Positions 56,616 to 64,000 of a stretch of DNA of 64,000 bases are shown here, one piece after another. The notes under the pieces were generated by a model. That model saw nothing but the letters and a program-made list of their open reading frames with translations. It was not told the DNA's origin and searched no databases. The DNA is taken from the NCBI GenBank assembly GCA_034190085.1, contig JAXHTS010000012.1:1-64000 (forward strand), written 5' to 3'. Made by a program: the position numbers and the translations under genes. This stretch comes from Spirochaetota bacterium. GTDB taxonomy: Bacteria; Spirochaetota; UBA4802; JAFGDQ01. Within the stretch, counting starts at the first letter, position 1. Each line of letters begins with the position of its first letter.

Positions 56616-57611
56616 CTACATCGGCATAACCGGAATGCAGATATCAACGATATGTTTCTTCTCCGGATGCTCTTGTGGATTATTGTGATAGAGTTCGTAA
56701 CAGGGACGATCATCAGGCTGGTACCCGCTTTCAGGCAGCCAGCAACCATAAACGAAATCCCAGGCATCCTGATATTCCTCACTATGAATCTCGAATCGAG
56801 CAAAAGCATACTTGCCATCAGAAATAACCATCTTGCCAATTTCGCCATCAACAGGAGTATCATCAGGAACTGAGATGCAAACACTTGTCCTAAGCCTATT
56901 GTCATCTGTAATTTCCGGATTATCATGGTAAATGGATAATACTCTAGTCTCTGGAAAACGTAAAAGGCCCCTGGGGCCTGCCCACATAAAGAGTTTATTA
57001 AATAGTTTCTCAAATAGATCGCTATCTCCCTGATATGGGCCGATGTGACGGATATAAGCCACATGGAATTCTGGGACGTCTTTAACCTCGACCTTTATCT
57101 CTTCTTTATTTATCATTTCAAACCTCCATATCATATTTTGATTATCATCAATATAAATGGAGGAATTTAAAATGTCTTTCCTTATCCTGCTATGTGGTTG
57201 CCCCCTTTTGCTTTCTGTTTTGCAAATCTTGCGATGTTGTTGATATCCGCCAGCACGCCATTCACTTGCATTCATATCATAAATCTCTCTGAATAACCTA
57301 GCAAAAGTCGCAGATCCAGAGAAGCCGCAGTCAAAAGCAATATGAGTGATTGATTTTTTGGGATTATTGATAAGCTGATTAGCAGCTTTTTCAATGCGAG
57401 TCCTCTGTATATACTGATTTAGGGTCTCACCCATCATTGCCCGAAATATTCGATGAAAATGAAACCGGGAAAAATGTGCAATCCTCGCGAGATCCTCAAG
57501 AAGGAGTTCTTTATCAATATTCCTCTCTATGTAGTCAATTACTCGATTGATACGGAATGTATATTCATCACTGAGATATTTTTGTTTACTCTTCTTTTCC
57601 CTTGTGGTCAT
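56616..57611 (-). CDS. AraC-type regulator with C-terminal GyrI-like domain
   Basis: 331 residues: an AraC/XylS double helix-turn-helix (residues about 20-120; HFSRFHFHRIFRAMMGETLN, ITHIAFDCGFSGSATFARLF) and a GyrI/SbmC-like effector-binding domain (residues about 175-325; KVEVKDVPEFHVAYIRHIG, CYELYHNNPQEHPEKK). This Rob/BmrR-like layout senses small molecules or drugs. Base composition is somewhat GC-richer than its neighbours, hinting at acquisition. Likely targets are unknown. Confidence 0.88.
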   Translation of the reverse strand: MTTREKKSKQKYLSDEYTFRINRVIDYIERNIDKELLLEDLARIAHFSRFHFHRIFRAMMGETLNQYIQRTRIEKAANQLINNPKKSITHIAFDCGFSGSATFARLFREIYDMNASEWRAGGYQQHRKICKTESKRGQPHSRIRKDILNSSIYIDDNQNMIWRFEMINKEEIKVEVKDVPEFHVAYIRHIGPYQGDSDLFEKLFNKLFMWAGPRGLLRFPETRVLSIYHDNPEITDDNRLRTSVCISVPDDTPVDGEIGKMVISDGKYAFARFEIHSEEYQDAWDFVYGCWLPESGYQPDDRPCYELYHNNPQEHPEKKHIVDICIPVMPM

Positions 57612-57713
57612 TTTATTCTAAATCTTTTATTATGATAGTATTTTAACATATGTAATAAAACACTAACGCTATGATCAAGAAAAGAATACAGGATTAAACG
57701 ATTATGTTATCAG

Positions 57714-58478
57714 CTAATTAAATCTGATTGATTCAACAAATTCTGTCTGAATCCATCCCCTTTTGTTATCCTGAAGACAGACAAGTTTCCATCCATCCTC
57801 ATCCCTCTCAATATTAACGATCGTCCCAGAGTGAAGTTTAAAGAGAATCGTATCCCCAGCGTCAGGGCCTGATAACACATTAACCTCTTCACCAATAACA
57901 ACAGCACGATTATCCGTCTGAATAACATAATACTTACATGCGAAGGAGGTTCCTGAAATAATCCAGGTGACAAGGGATATTATCATGAGATAGTAGATCC
58001 ATTCTTGTTTATAAAACAAACGAAATATCAATATTGACCAGAATGCAATATTTATTATTACGAATATCCAGAATATCTCCTTAAGGGTTACAGAACGTAA
58101 CCAGAAGAATGTGGAACTGAAAAAACCCACCCTCTTTTCAATCATATCCCTTGCCTGTTGACGGACATATCTGAGATTATAATCAAGATCTGCATCCCTT
58201 GGCATAAGGAGTCGAGCCCTTTCATAATTGAGAATAGCATAGCCTAACTGATTCATACGAAAATAGGCATTACCCAGATTATAATAGAGATGACCATTGG
58301 TATGTTTTAAATTTATGGCCTTAGAATATCTTTCAACTGCATCACTATAGTTGCCTTCTTTATATAACTGATTAGCATTAATGATTAGGTCTTCAATCTC
58401 GCCATTCCTCTCACCTGCTAAGGTCAGAGATAACGCAACAATGAATATATGAACAATTATAAATAATAATCTTCTCAC
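57714..58478 (-). CDS. batE: BatE: TPR and SH3 domain membrane protein
   Basis: 254 residues: a signal peptide, TPR repeats (residues about 28-100), two membrane helices (about 128-170) and a bacterial SH3 domain at the end (VIGEEVNVLSGPDAGDTILF, GTIVNIERDEDGWKLV). This matches the BatE protein of Bacteroides/Leptospira Bat operons, linked to aerotolerance and oxidative stress in Leptospira. Start ATG overlaps the batD stop by four bases. Confidence 0.85.
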   Translation of the reverse strand: MRRLLFIIVHIFIVALSLTLAGERNGEIEDLIINANQLYKEGNYSDAVERYSKAINLKHTNGHLYYNLGNAYFRMNQLGYAILNYERARLLMPRDADLDYNLRYVRQQARDMIEKRVGFFSSTFFWLRSVTLKEIFWIFVIINIAFWSILIFRLFYKQEWIYYLMIISLVTWIISGTSFACKYYVIQTDNRAVVIGEEVNVLSGPDAGDTILFKLHSGTIVNIERDEDGWKLVCLQDNKRGWIQTEFVESIRFN

Positions 58479-60238
58479 CTGCTCTCCTTCTCAATTCTAT
58501 GAATAAGACTGTTTATTTCATTCGCTAGGTCGCAGGCATTATCACCCTGACCTGTATAAATCTTAGTTTCAAGATTAAATAGGATATCTTCCATCTGCTT
58601 TGCTGTCTCCCCAGAACAGCCCATGTACAATAGAATTCGGGAAGCGTCCTGATAAGTAAGCAAACCGAGTTCCAACCCAAAGCGGTGGTTCATATAATCC
58701 CTTAAGGCATCTGAAATAGAATTAGCGCTAACATGCTTCTCCCTGCATGTTTTGATTATTATGTCAGCTGCCTTAGCGGCTCTGGATTGGGCTAATCTTT
58801 GGGGTGTCCTCTTGCTATTCTTTAACCCTATGATTAGAGCAACATAAATAAGTGCAGGAAAAATCAATAAGAGAAACAAATGCCATTCTATGTTTGTATA
58901 GCTAAATGTGGATGATAGGTCCTTTATTGAACTGTGTATAGGAAAGATATCCCTACCCAACTCCTCAATCACCTCTTTTCTCTTCGCTTGAGTATAATCT
59001 GGCGACTCCCCCTTCCCTCCTTGAATAACCTGGCCAGGCAACACATTTAATAAATGGAAAGATGTTGTTATTCGCCTGTAAGTGTCACTCGTGGTATCGA
59101 AAAAGCTTAATGAAAAAGGAGGAATTTTATATTCTCCCTCTTCTTCAGGCACAACAGCCCACTTCATTATCTTGGTGCCCTCAATACCTTGCTTTCCAGG
59201 CTTAGTCGTTAAAATTGGTTGATCTGCATATATCTTAGCCTCATCTATTTCAGGGTTATGCAAATCAGGGATACGATTTACATTCCCCCACCCACTCAGC
59301 GTAACAGTAAGAGTAGCTGATTCCCCTGCTTTAATCTTGGAAGGCTCTAATGTTGATTTTATTCTAAAGCTGCCAACTAGACCGCTAAAATCAACGGGTT
59401 TTTCTTTTACTGGTAGGGGAAAGATATTTAACTTTACAGACTCGCTTGACGTTTCAATCACACGGCTCTCAGAAAATGGGGAAAACGGATCACTTGAAAA
59501 GAAGTCATCGAAAATACTGCCAGGTCTTTTTGATCTCCGCCTTAGTTGGATCATCTCCATACTCATCTTTGCAGGATCAATCACATAACTCCCAGCCTTA
59601 ACAGGAATTATAGAATACTTAACCTCTAAAACCTTATAACTCTTAGAATTATATTTTGCATTATACTCAACTGGTTTCCCGATCTGCTTAAAGGATATGT
59701 TTTCCACATCCGGAAGGGATAAAGAGACATTGGATACATTGACAAGATGATATAATTTTAATGTATATATCAACTGTTCTTCAATGTACCCCTTGTTTGA
59801 CGAAACACTGGCAACAAGAAATACAGGTCGATTAGTCTCGCCCTTCTGATTAAGGTTTTTTTTTACGGTTAGTTTTTTAACATTACTACGATAAGTATTG
59901 CCCTTCACCTTTGTTATAGCTGGGCCGATCTCGAATGCGCCAACTCTCTTAGGTTGAATAAAATAAGTATAATCTATGCTTGAGCTGAAACTGCCATTGA
60001 TGATCTCCATTCGGGTGGAGGTCCCGCCTTTCCTAACAATAAAGTTGTCCAGTCCATGAATTTTTGGGGTCTCTGCATCTCTAGTTCCTGAAACACTAAC
60101 AACCACTCGTATGGAATCGCTTGGATTGGCTTCATATTGTTCAATCTTTAATTCTATTGAGATATCCGCAAATAGAATGCAAGGAACTAGAATCAATAAT
60201 GCATGAATAATAACGAAAGCGTATCTCATCTTTACCAT
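58475..60238 (-). CDS. batD: BatD: membrane-anchored beta-domain protein
   Basis: 587 residues: a signal peptide, then several immunoglobulin-like oxygen-tolerance (PF13584) repeats with YTYFIQPKRVGAFEIGP and EQLIYTLKLYHL, a membrane helix near residue 450 (EWHLFLLLIFPALIYVALII) and a charged helical cytoplasmic tail. It is part of the Bat complex, probably a periplasmic scaffold. Its gene is separated from batC by about 210 bases. Confidence 0.85.
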   Translation of the reverse strand: MVKMRYAFVIIHALLILVPCILFADISIELKIEQYEANPSDSIRVVVSVSGTRDAETPKIHGLDNFIVRKGGTSTRMEIINGSFSSSIDYTYFIQPKRVGAFEIGPAITKVKGNTYRSNVKKLTVKKNLNQKGETNRPVFLVASVSSNKGYIEEQLIYTLKLYHLVNVSNVSLSLPDVENISFKQIGKPVEYNAKYNSKSYKVLEVKYSIIPVKAGSYVIDPAKMSMEMIQLRRRSKRPGSIFDDFFSSDPFSPFSESRVIETSSESVKLNIFPLPVKEKPVDFSGLVGSFRIKSTLEPSKIKAGESATLTVTLSGWGNVNRIPDLHNPEIDEAKIYADQPILTTKPGKQGIEGTKIMKWAVVPEEEGEYKIPPFSLSFFDTTSDTYRRITTSFHLLNVLPGQVIQGGKGESPDYTQAKRKEVIEELGRDIFPIHSSIKDLSSTFSYTNIEWHLFLLLIFPALIYVALIIGLKNSKRTPQRLAQSRAAKAADIIIKTCREKHVSANSISDALRDYMNHRFGLELGLLTYQDASRILLYMGCSGETAKQMEDILFNLETKIYTGQGDNACDLANEINSLIHRIEKESR

Positions 60239-60447
60239 AATGCCTACATATAAAAATTCTATCTAATAATCAGGTCTTGAACTATAATCCATTGGATGAA
60301 TTTTATCCTATTGGTGGAGTTAAAACCTCGTCATTATGTGAGGATCTCAGCATGATTTTTATGTAGCATAATTAAGAACAAAAGAATAATATCAATATCA
60401 TTCTATAATTTTGCACATCAAAATAATATAAGCAGATAAGGCTCAAT

Positions 60448-61260
60448 TTACCAGGATTTTCCTGATCTCACACCATTTTTCTTATCCTTTGGAACCTGAA
60501 ATTCTAAAATCTTTGTCCGATCTTCATTTATATTATCGAGCAGAGCCTCGGCCTTCTTTCTGTCAAGCAATGCCGCAGCCTCAGGTTCAGTCAATTCATC
60601 CTGCTCGTCTTTTTTCATTGGATCAGCAGAGCTTAATTTGCCAGAAAGATCCTGTTTGTCTCCCTTCTCATCACCTTTATCCCTCCCCTGGTCGTTGCCC
60701 TTCTTCTCCTCTGGTTTATCACGTCCCTTATCTTCCCCCTTCTCCTGATCCTGATCCGATCCCTTTTTGTCTCCATCCTTCTGCTCATTATCCTCCTGCC
60801 CATCCTTATTCTGATCCCTATTTTTTTCTGCTTCTGAGAGTTTGCGCAACGAAAGTTCTAAGTTATATTTTGCTTCATTGCTATTAGGATTGTAGACAAT
60901 AGCCATCTTATAAAACTCAATGGCTGAGGCGAAATCTCCCTGAACAAAGGCCGTGTTTCCGAGATTATAGGATGCTTTATAGCGCATATCATTATCCTGG
61001 GCCCTTCTCAAAACGCTGCTAAATGCCGAAAATGCCCCCTTATAATCTGAATTTTGAAAGGCTGCACAGCCTCTATTATAACGATAGCGGATATCCCTTG
61101 GATTGTCCATATCTGCTTTTTGGTAGGCCTTCTCCGCCTCTGAAAAACGTCTCTGCCTATAGAGTTCATCTGCATCCTCGGCTGTAAGAATAGAGGGATA
61201 AATGAGGGCAAAGAAGATAATTAACGATAATATTTTACAATTTTGGTATACGTCTAACAT
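60448..61260 (-). CDS. batC: BatC: TPR protein with acidic/basic low-complexity tail
   Basis: 270 residues with a signal peptide (residues 1-26), TPR motifs (residues about 30-125) and then about 75 residues made almost only of Lys, Asp, Glu, Gln, Gly and Asn (NRDQNKDGQEDNEQKDGDKK and similar), probably disordered. The end (NEDRTKILEFQVPKDKKNG) is conserved-looking. It overlaps the 3' end of batB by 26 bases. Confidence 0.8.
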   Translation of the reverse strand: MLDVYQNCKILSLIIFFALIYPSILTAEDADELYRQRRFSEAEKAYQKADMDNPRDIRYRYNRGCAAFQNSDYKGAFSAFSSVLRRAQDNDMRYKASYNLGNTAFVQGDFASAIEFYKMAIVYNPNSNEAKYNLELSLRKLSEAEKNRDQNKDGQEDNEQKDGDKKGSDQDQEKGEDKGRDKPEEKKGNDQGRDKGDEKGDKQDLSGKLSSADPMKKDEQDELTEPEAAALLDRKKAEALLDNINEDRTKILEFQVPKDKKNGVRSGKSW

Positions 61261-62239
61261 CTATAAAAGCCTCCATGAGCAAAAGGGCAAAGGCTGCAAA
61301 TAGAAAAATGGGGAACCGCTCTTCATAGACCTTTATCTTCCCGCTCTTAAGTGTAACTGCATCGGTCTTATATTTTATACCATCAAAATAAAGGATGTCC
61401 AGATCAAGATCACCCGCAACAGCTCGAACATAATCTCCGCCCGTTGTTGTAGCAATCCTTTTCAAGCTCTCCTCGTCAAGCTTAGAGAGAATAAGCTTAC
61501 CCTTCTTGTCCTTTTGAAATCCACCAGCGCCATCGCTTGATGGTATTGGGCCTCCTGAGGTATCGCCAATGCCAAAAACGAATATCTTCACCCCCTTGGC
61601 TTTAGCCTTTTCAGCCGCCCCTAATCCCTTACCCTCGTTGTCCTCGCCATCTGTTATGAGGAGTATCACCCTGTCGGTTTTGGCATTAATGTCAAATGAG
61701 GATATTGCCTCATCAATTGCTGCGCCTATATCAGTACCTGGAACTGGGATCAGACCGGGTTTAAGATCTGATAGAAACATCTGACAAGCCCCATAATCCA
61801 GCGTAAGCGGACACTGAATAAAGGCGGAACCGGAAAATGCCACAAGACCGATTCTATCACCCTGAACAACATTTATAAAATCCAATATCTCTCTCTTCGC
61901 TCGCTCAAGCCTACTTGGCTTGACATCCTCCACAAGCATACTAGGAGAGACATCCACCACTATCATTATGTCAACACCCTTCTGATTGACCTCCTGATAG
62001 TGACTTCCCCACCTAGGCCCAGACATAGCAACAATCATTAATCCCAGAGCAATAATGAGCAATAAATTCTTGAAAAAGTTTCTCCCCTTCCTCTCTTCAC
62101 CGGTTAGATTAACTAATAGGTTGCTCTCAGCAAAGTGAGCAAGTGAATTCCTCTTCTTCCGTGACTCATATATCAAAGCAAGAAGTGCTAAGGGAAGAAG
62201 CGTGAGAAGACTAAGCGCCCATAAATGATCAAACTTCAT
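61235..62239 (-). CDS. batB: BatB: von Willebrand factor A membrane protein
   Basis: 334 residues: two membrane helices near the N-terminus, a VWA domain (residues about 90-270) with the metal-ion-dependent adhesion site MIVVDVSPSM, GLVAFSGSAF and LITDGEDNEG, and a C-terminal membrane helix. The extracytoplasmic VWA faces bind partner proteins. It overlaps batA by four bases. Confidence 0.9.
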   Translation of the reverse strand: MKFDHLWALSLLTLLPLALLALIYESRKKRNSLAHFAESNLLVNLTGEERKGRNFFKNLLLIIALGLMIVAMSGPRWGSHYQEVNQKGVDIMIVVDVSPSMLVEDVKPSRLERAKREILDFINVVQGDRIGLVAFSGSAFIQCPLTLDYGACQMFLSDLKPGLIPVPGTDIGAAIDEAISSFDINAKTDRVILLITDGEDNEGKGLGAAEKAKAKGVKIFVFGIGDTSGGPIPSSDGAGGFQKDKKGKLILSKLDEESLKRIATTTGGDYVRAVAGDLDLDILYFDGIKYKTDAVTLKSGKIKVYEERFPIFLFAAFALLLMEAFIDVRRIPKL

Positions 62240-63231
62240 GGTATCACCCTCAGGAAGGTTGCCTTTAGAAAGATCTCCAGCCCTATTATAATCAAGGCAG
62301 GGATTAAGAAATAGAGATAAAGTTCCTGAAAATGAAAAAACTCCTTAACGTCAATCTCTGTTTTTTCGGCCTTGTCTATTATGTCATATATCCCTGAGAG
62401 TTCTTCACTATCAGCCGCCCTGAAGTATTGTCCCCCACCTATACTGGCCACCTTTTGTAATGTCTTCTCATCCAGGTCTACACTCTGATTGACAAAACGG
62501 GTCCCCAAAAATGTTTCAACTTTAAATGGCGCCGGCCCCTTACCACCAACCCCTATTGAATAAATCTTTACTCCAAAGGCCCTCAGGGCATCAGCAGCCT
62601 GTTCAGGGCTAATCTCGCCGGCATTGTTTCTGCCATCTGTAAGAAGAATCAATATCTTTGACTTCGCCTTTAAATCCTTAAGTCTTTTGCCTCCAATGGC
62701 AATAGCTGAACCTAAAGCAGTGCTATCTCCTGCCATTCCAATCTCCATCCCTTCTACAAGATTCAGCAAGAGTCCCTTATCCATGGTCAAGGGAGACTGT
62801 GTAAAGGCCTCCTGCCCAAACACAACAAGACCTATTCTATCATGCTCCCTCTTTTTAATAAAATCGGTTACTACCTTTTTAACAGCAACAAGTCTTGTGA
62901 CTCGCTCATCATTCAGTTTAAAATCATAAGCTCGCATGGAACCGGATGTATCCAGACACAACATGATGTCAACACCAGATGATCTAATATCCTTTGATAC
63001 ATTGTATAATTGGGGCCTGGCAAGTGCAAATACTAAAAGCACAAGACTTATCGTTCTCATGATAAGGGGCAATCTGCCAATAATATGACTATATTCTCCG
63101 GTAAGCTTAATAAGTCTCTTGGTAAGAGAATAGCTTAATGTAGAATTACCCTTCCAATATTTTAATACAGACCATAATGCTACGATGAGAAGAAGAAGTA
63201 GAAAGAGAGGGTAAGCGAGGGTAAACATCAT
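62236..63231 (-). CDS. batA: BatA: von Willebrand factor A membrane protein
   Basis: 331 residues of the same layout as BatB: N-terminal membrane helices, a VWA domain with MLCLDTSGSM, GLVVFGQEAF and LLTDGRNNAG, and a C-terminal membrane helix. BatA and BatB are paralogues and form the core of the Bat complex. It overlaps the upstream gene by four bases. Confidence 0.9.
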   Translation of the reverse strand: MMFTLAYPLFLLLLLIVALWSVLKYWKGNSTLSYSLTKRLIKLTGEYSHIIGRLPLIMRTISLVLLVFALARPQLYNVSKDIRSSGVDIMLCLDTSGSMRAYDFKLNDERVTRLVAVKKVVTDFIKKREHDRIGLVVFGQEAFTQSPLTMDKGLLLNLVEGMEIGMAGDSTALGSAIAIGGKRLKDLKAKSKILILLTDGRNNAGEISPEQAADALRAFGVKIYSIGVGGKGPAPFKVETFLGTRFVNQSVDLDEKTLQKVASIGGGQYFRAADSEELSGIYDIIDKAEKTEIDVKEFFHFQELYLYFLIPALIIIGLEIFLKATFLRVIP

Positions 63232-64000
63232 TTTGCTAATCCTGCATTTTCATTATCATGCTGTGCTACAGAGGGTGTTGGACTTGTATCTCGTATATAG
63301 GCTAAGGCTGTTTTTATATCTTCATCCTTTCTGTCTTGAGTAGGGATTACATCAGCAAATTTCACAAGGTCAGCCTCACGTAATAGTGGAATTATTTGCT
63401 TATCCCTATCCCTCTTTACCCGACGAGCTATCTCCTCTGTCGTAAATTCTACAGCTGGAAATCCCCGCAATCCTTCAAGGTAATAACGAAGAATTTCAGA
63501 GAACCTGAAATAGAACTCCTTGTAGTGACCCTTTTCAAATAGTTTCTCAGCCTGTAATTTTCTAATCTCATCTCTAGCAATAACATCAGGCGTTCTCTGA
63601 TCAATGATCTCATCAATCCCCCGCTGCCTCATTCTCCTCCATAGTATTATTCCAATAGCAGCAATAAGAACAATAGTGATACCGATAATCCATGGAAGAT
63701 ACTTCAACCATAGAGGAGTTATCGGCATAATACCAATTAGTGATTTTAACTGTGCATCAGCGGGTCGTTCTCCCAAATTAGATAATACCTCAAGCGATAC
63801 AGGATCACCGGTAATAATATTCTTTTCGCCCTCCTTGTCCTCAAAGGTGAGACTAAAGGGTCCAATTTCAAAGGACTCAGCGCGGTCAATCAATATCTTT
63901 AGCGCTACCCCCCCCTCTATCATATTGCGATCAATAATAGTATATTCATCCAATTCATCAATCTCTGATTCGCTTATCAGTTTGCTCTCCGGTGGAAGGG
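63228..64000 (-). CDS. DUF4381-like Bat operon protein (5' end outside window)
   Basis: At least 257 codons stay open to the right window edge, so the ATG-started 241-residue frame is not the real start. The visible part has an extracytoplasmic domain, one membrane helix (YLPWIIGITIVLIAAIGIIL) and a cytoplasmic FYFRFSEILRYYLEG-x6-VEFTTEEIARR segment typical of the DUF4381-like gene before batA. MoxR ATPase and DUF58 genes are expected further upstream. Confidence 0.8.
   Translation of the reverse strand, partial: LPPESKLISESEIDELDEYTIIDRNMIEGGVALKILIDRAESFEIGPFSLTFEDKEGEKNIITGDPVSLEVLSNLGERPADAQLKSLIGIMPITPLWLKYLPWIIGITIVLIAAIGIILWRRMRQRGIDEIIDQRTPDVIARDEIRKLQAEKLFEKGHYKEFYFRFSEILRYYLEGLRGFPAVEFTTEEIARRVKRDRDKQIIPLLREADLVKFADVIPTQDRKDEDIKTALAYIRDTSPTPSVAQHDNENAGLAK

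Noticed and set aside
56510-57064. A 184-residue minus-strand frame
   Set aside because: It is a shadow of the AraC-type gene in another frame and reads through the perfect hairpin.

Overview
AT-rich (roughly one third GC) chromosomal segment of a spirochaete, most likely a Leptospira-like lineage. The evidence is a DUF1577/PilZ protein of the Leptospira type, a complete Bat (aerotolerance) operon batA-E with its usual upstream partner, a flagellar rod/hook-basal-body gene behind murA, and several exported proteins with relaxed lipoprotein signal peptides. The metabolic genes (2-hydroxyacyl-CoA dehydratase-type enzyme with its activase, paired acyl-CoA dehydrogenases, an Old-Yellow-Enzyme oxidoreductase, DUF169) suggest an anaerobic or facultative way of life. 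No rRNA, tRNA or CRISPR was seen. One 6S-like RNA was found.

Layout. 0-4.2 kb: the tail of a membrane protein with a terminator, then a badly decayed MalT-type regulator with a C-terminal BTAD domain. 4.2-7.5 kb: IS630 debris, a truncated RND gene, and a minus-strand set made of flavodoxin, a small [4Fe-4S] protein and a LuxR-type regulator carrying the same Fe-S domain, followed by a heptad-repeat membrane protein. 7.8-14.2 kb: a plus-strand cluster of a DUF6125-like protein, an RND exporter, two dehydratase subunits and the ATP-dependent activase. 14.5-19.4 kb: minus-strand DUF169, OYE-type reductase and an acyl-CoA dehydrogenase pair. 19.6-30.9 kb: mainly core genes (UvrD-like helicase, queH, murA, flagellar rod protein, exported proteins, a TPR/lytic transglycosylase lipoprotein, FecR protein, CDP-alcohol phosphatidyltransferase).

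30.9-38.7 kb is an accessory region of decayed genes: EFR1-type ferredoxins, an MCP fragment, IS110 debris and a frameshifted flavodoxin-SCP2 fusion. It also holds a minus-strand set of cassette-like genes separated by integron attC-like sites, including an acyltransferase of clearly higher GC. A short conserved sequence next to attC-like hairpins occurs near 6.9, 33.2 and 38.5 kb. No integrase is in the window, so this looks like a CALIN (attC cluster lacking an integrase) or the distal part of an integron.

38.7-56.5 kb returns to core functions: MshEN-like and pseudo-receiver proteins, 6S RNA, Sua5-like, DUF501, FtsB/DivIC, enolase, pldA, an IS1182-type element, guaB, a CsgG-like lipoprotein, N-formylglutamate amidohydrolase, the PilZ protein, tsaB/tsaE. 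56.6-64 kb: an AraC/GyrI-like regulator, then the Bat operon on the minus strand, cut by the window end.

Novelty candidates are the attC-like cassette region in a spirochaete, the Fe-S/LuxR regulator paired with a stand-alone copy of its sensor domain and a flavodoxin, a 76-bp foldable dispersed repeat, three helically phased AATCGATT palindromes before the DUF6125/RND pair, and the eno-divIC-DUF501-Sua5 neighbourhood that recalls Actinobacteria.
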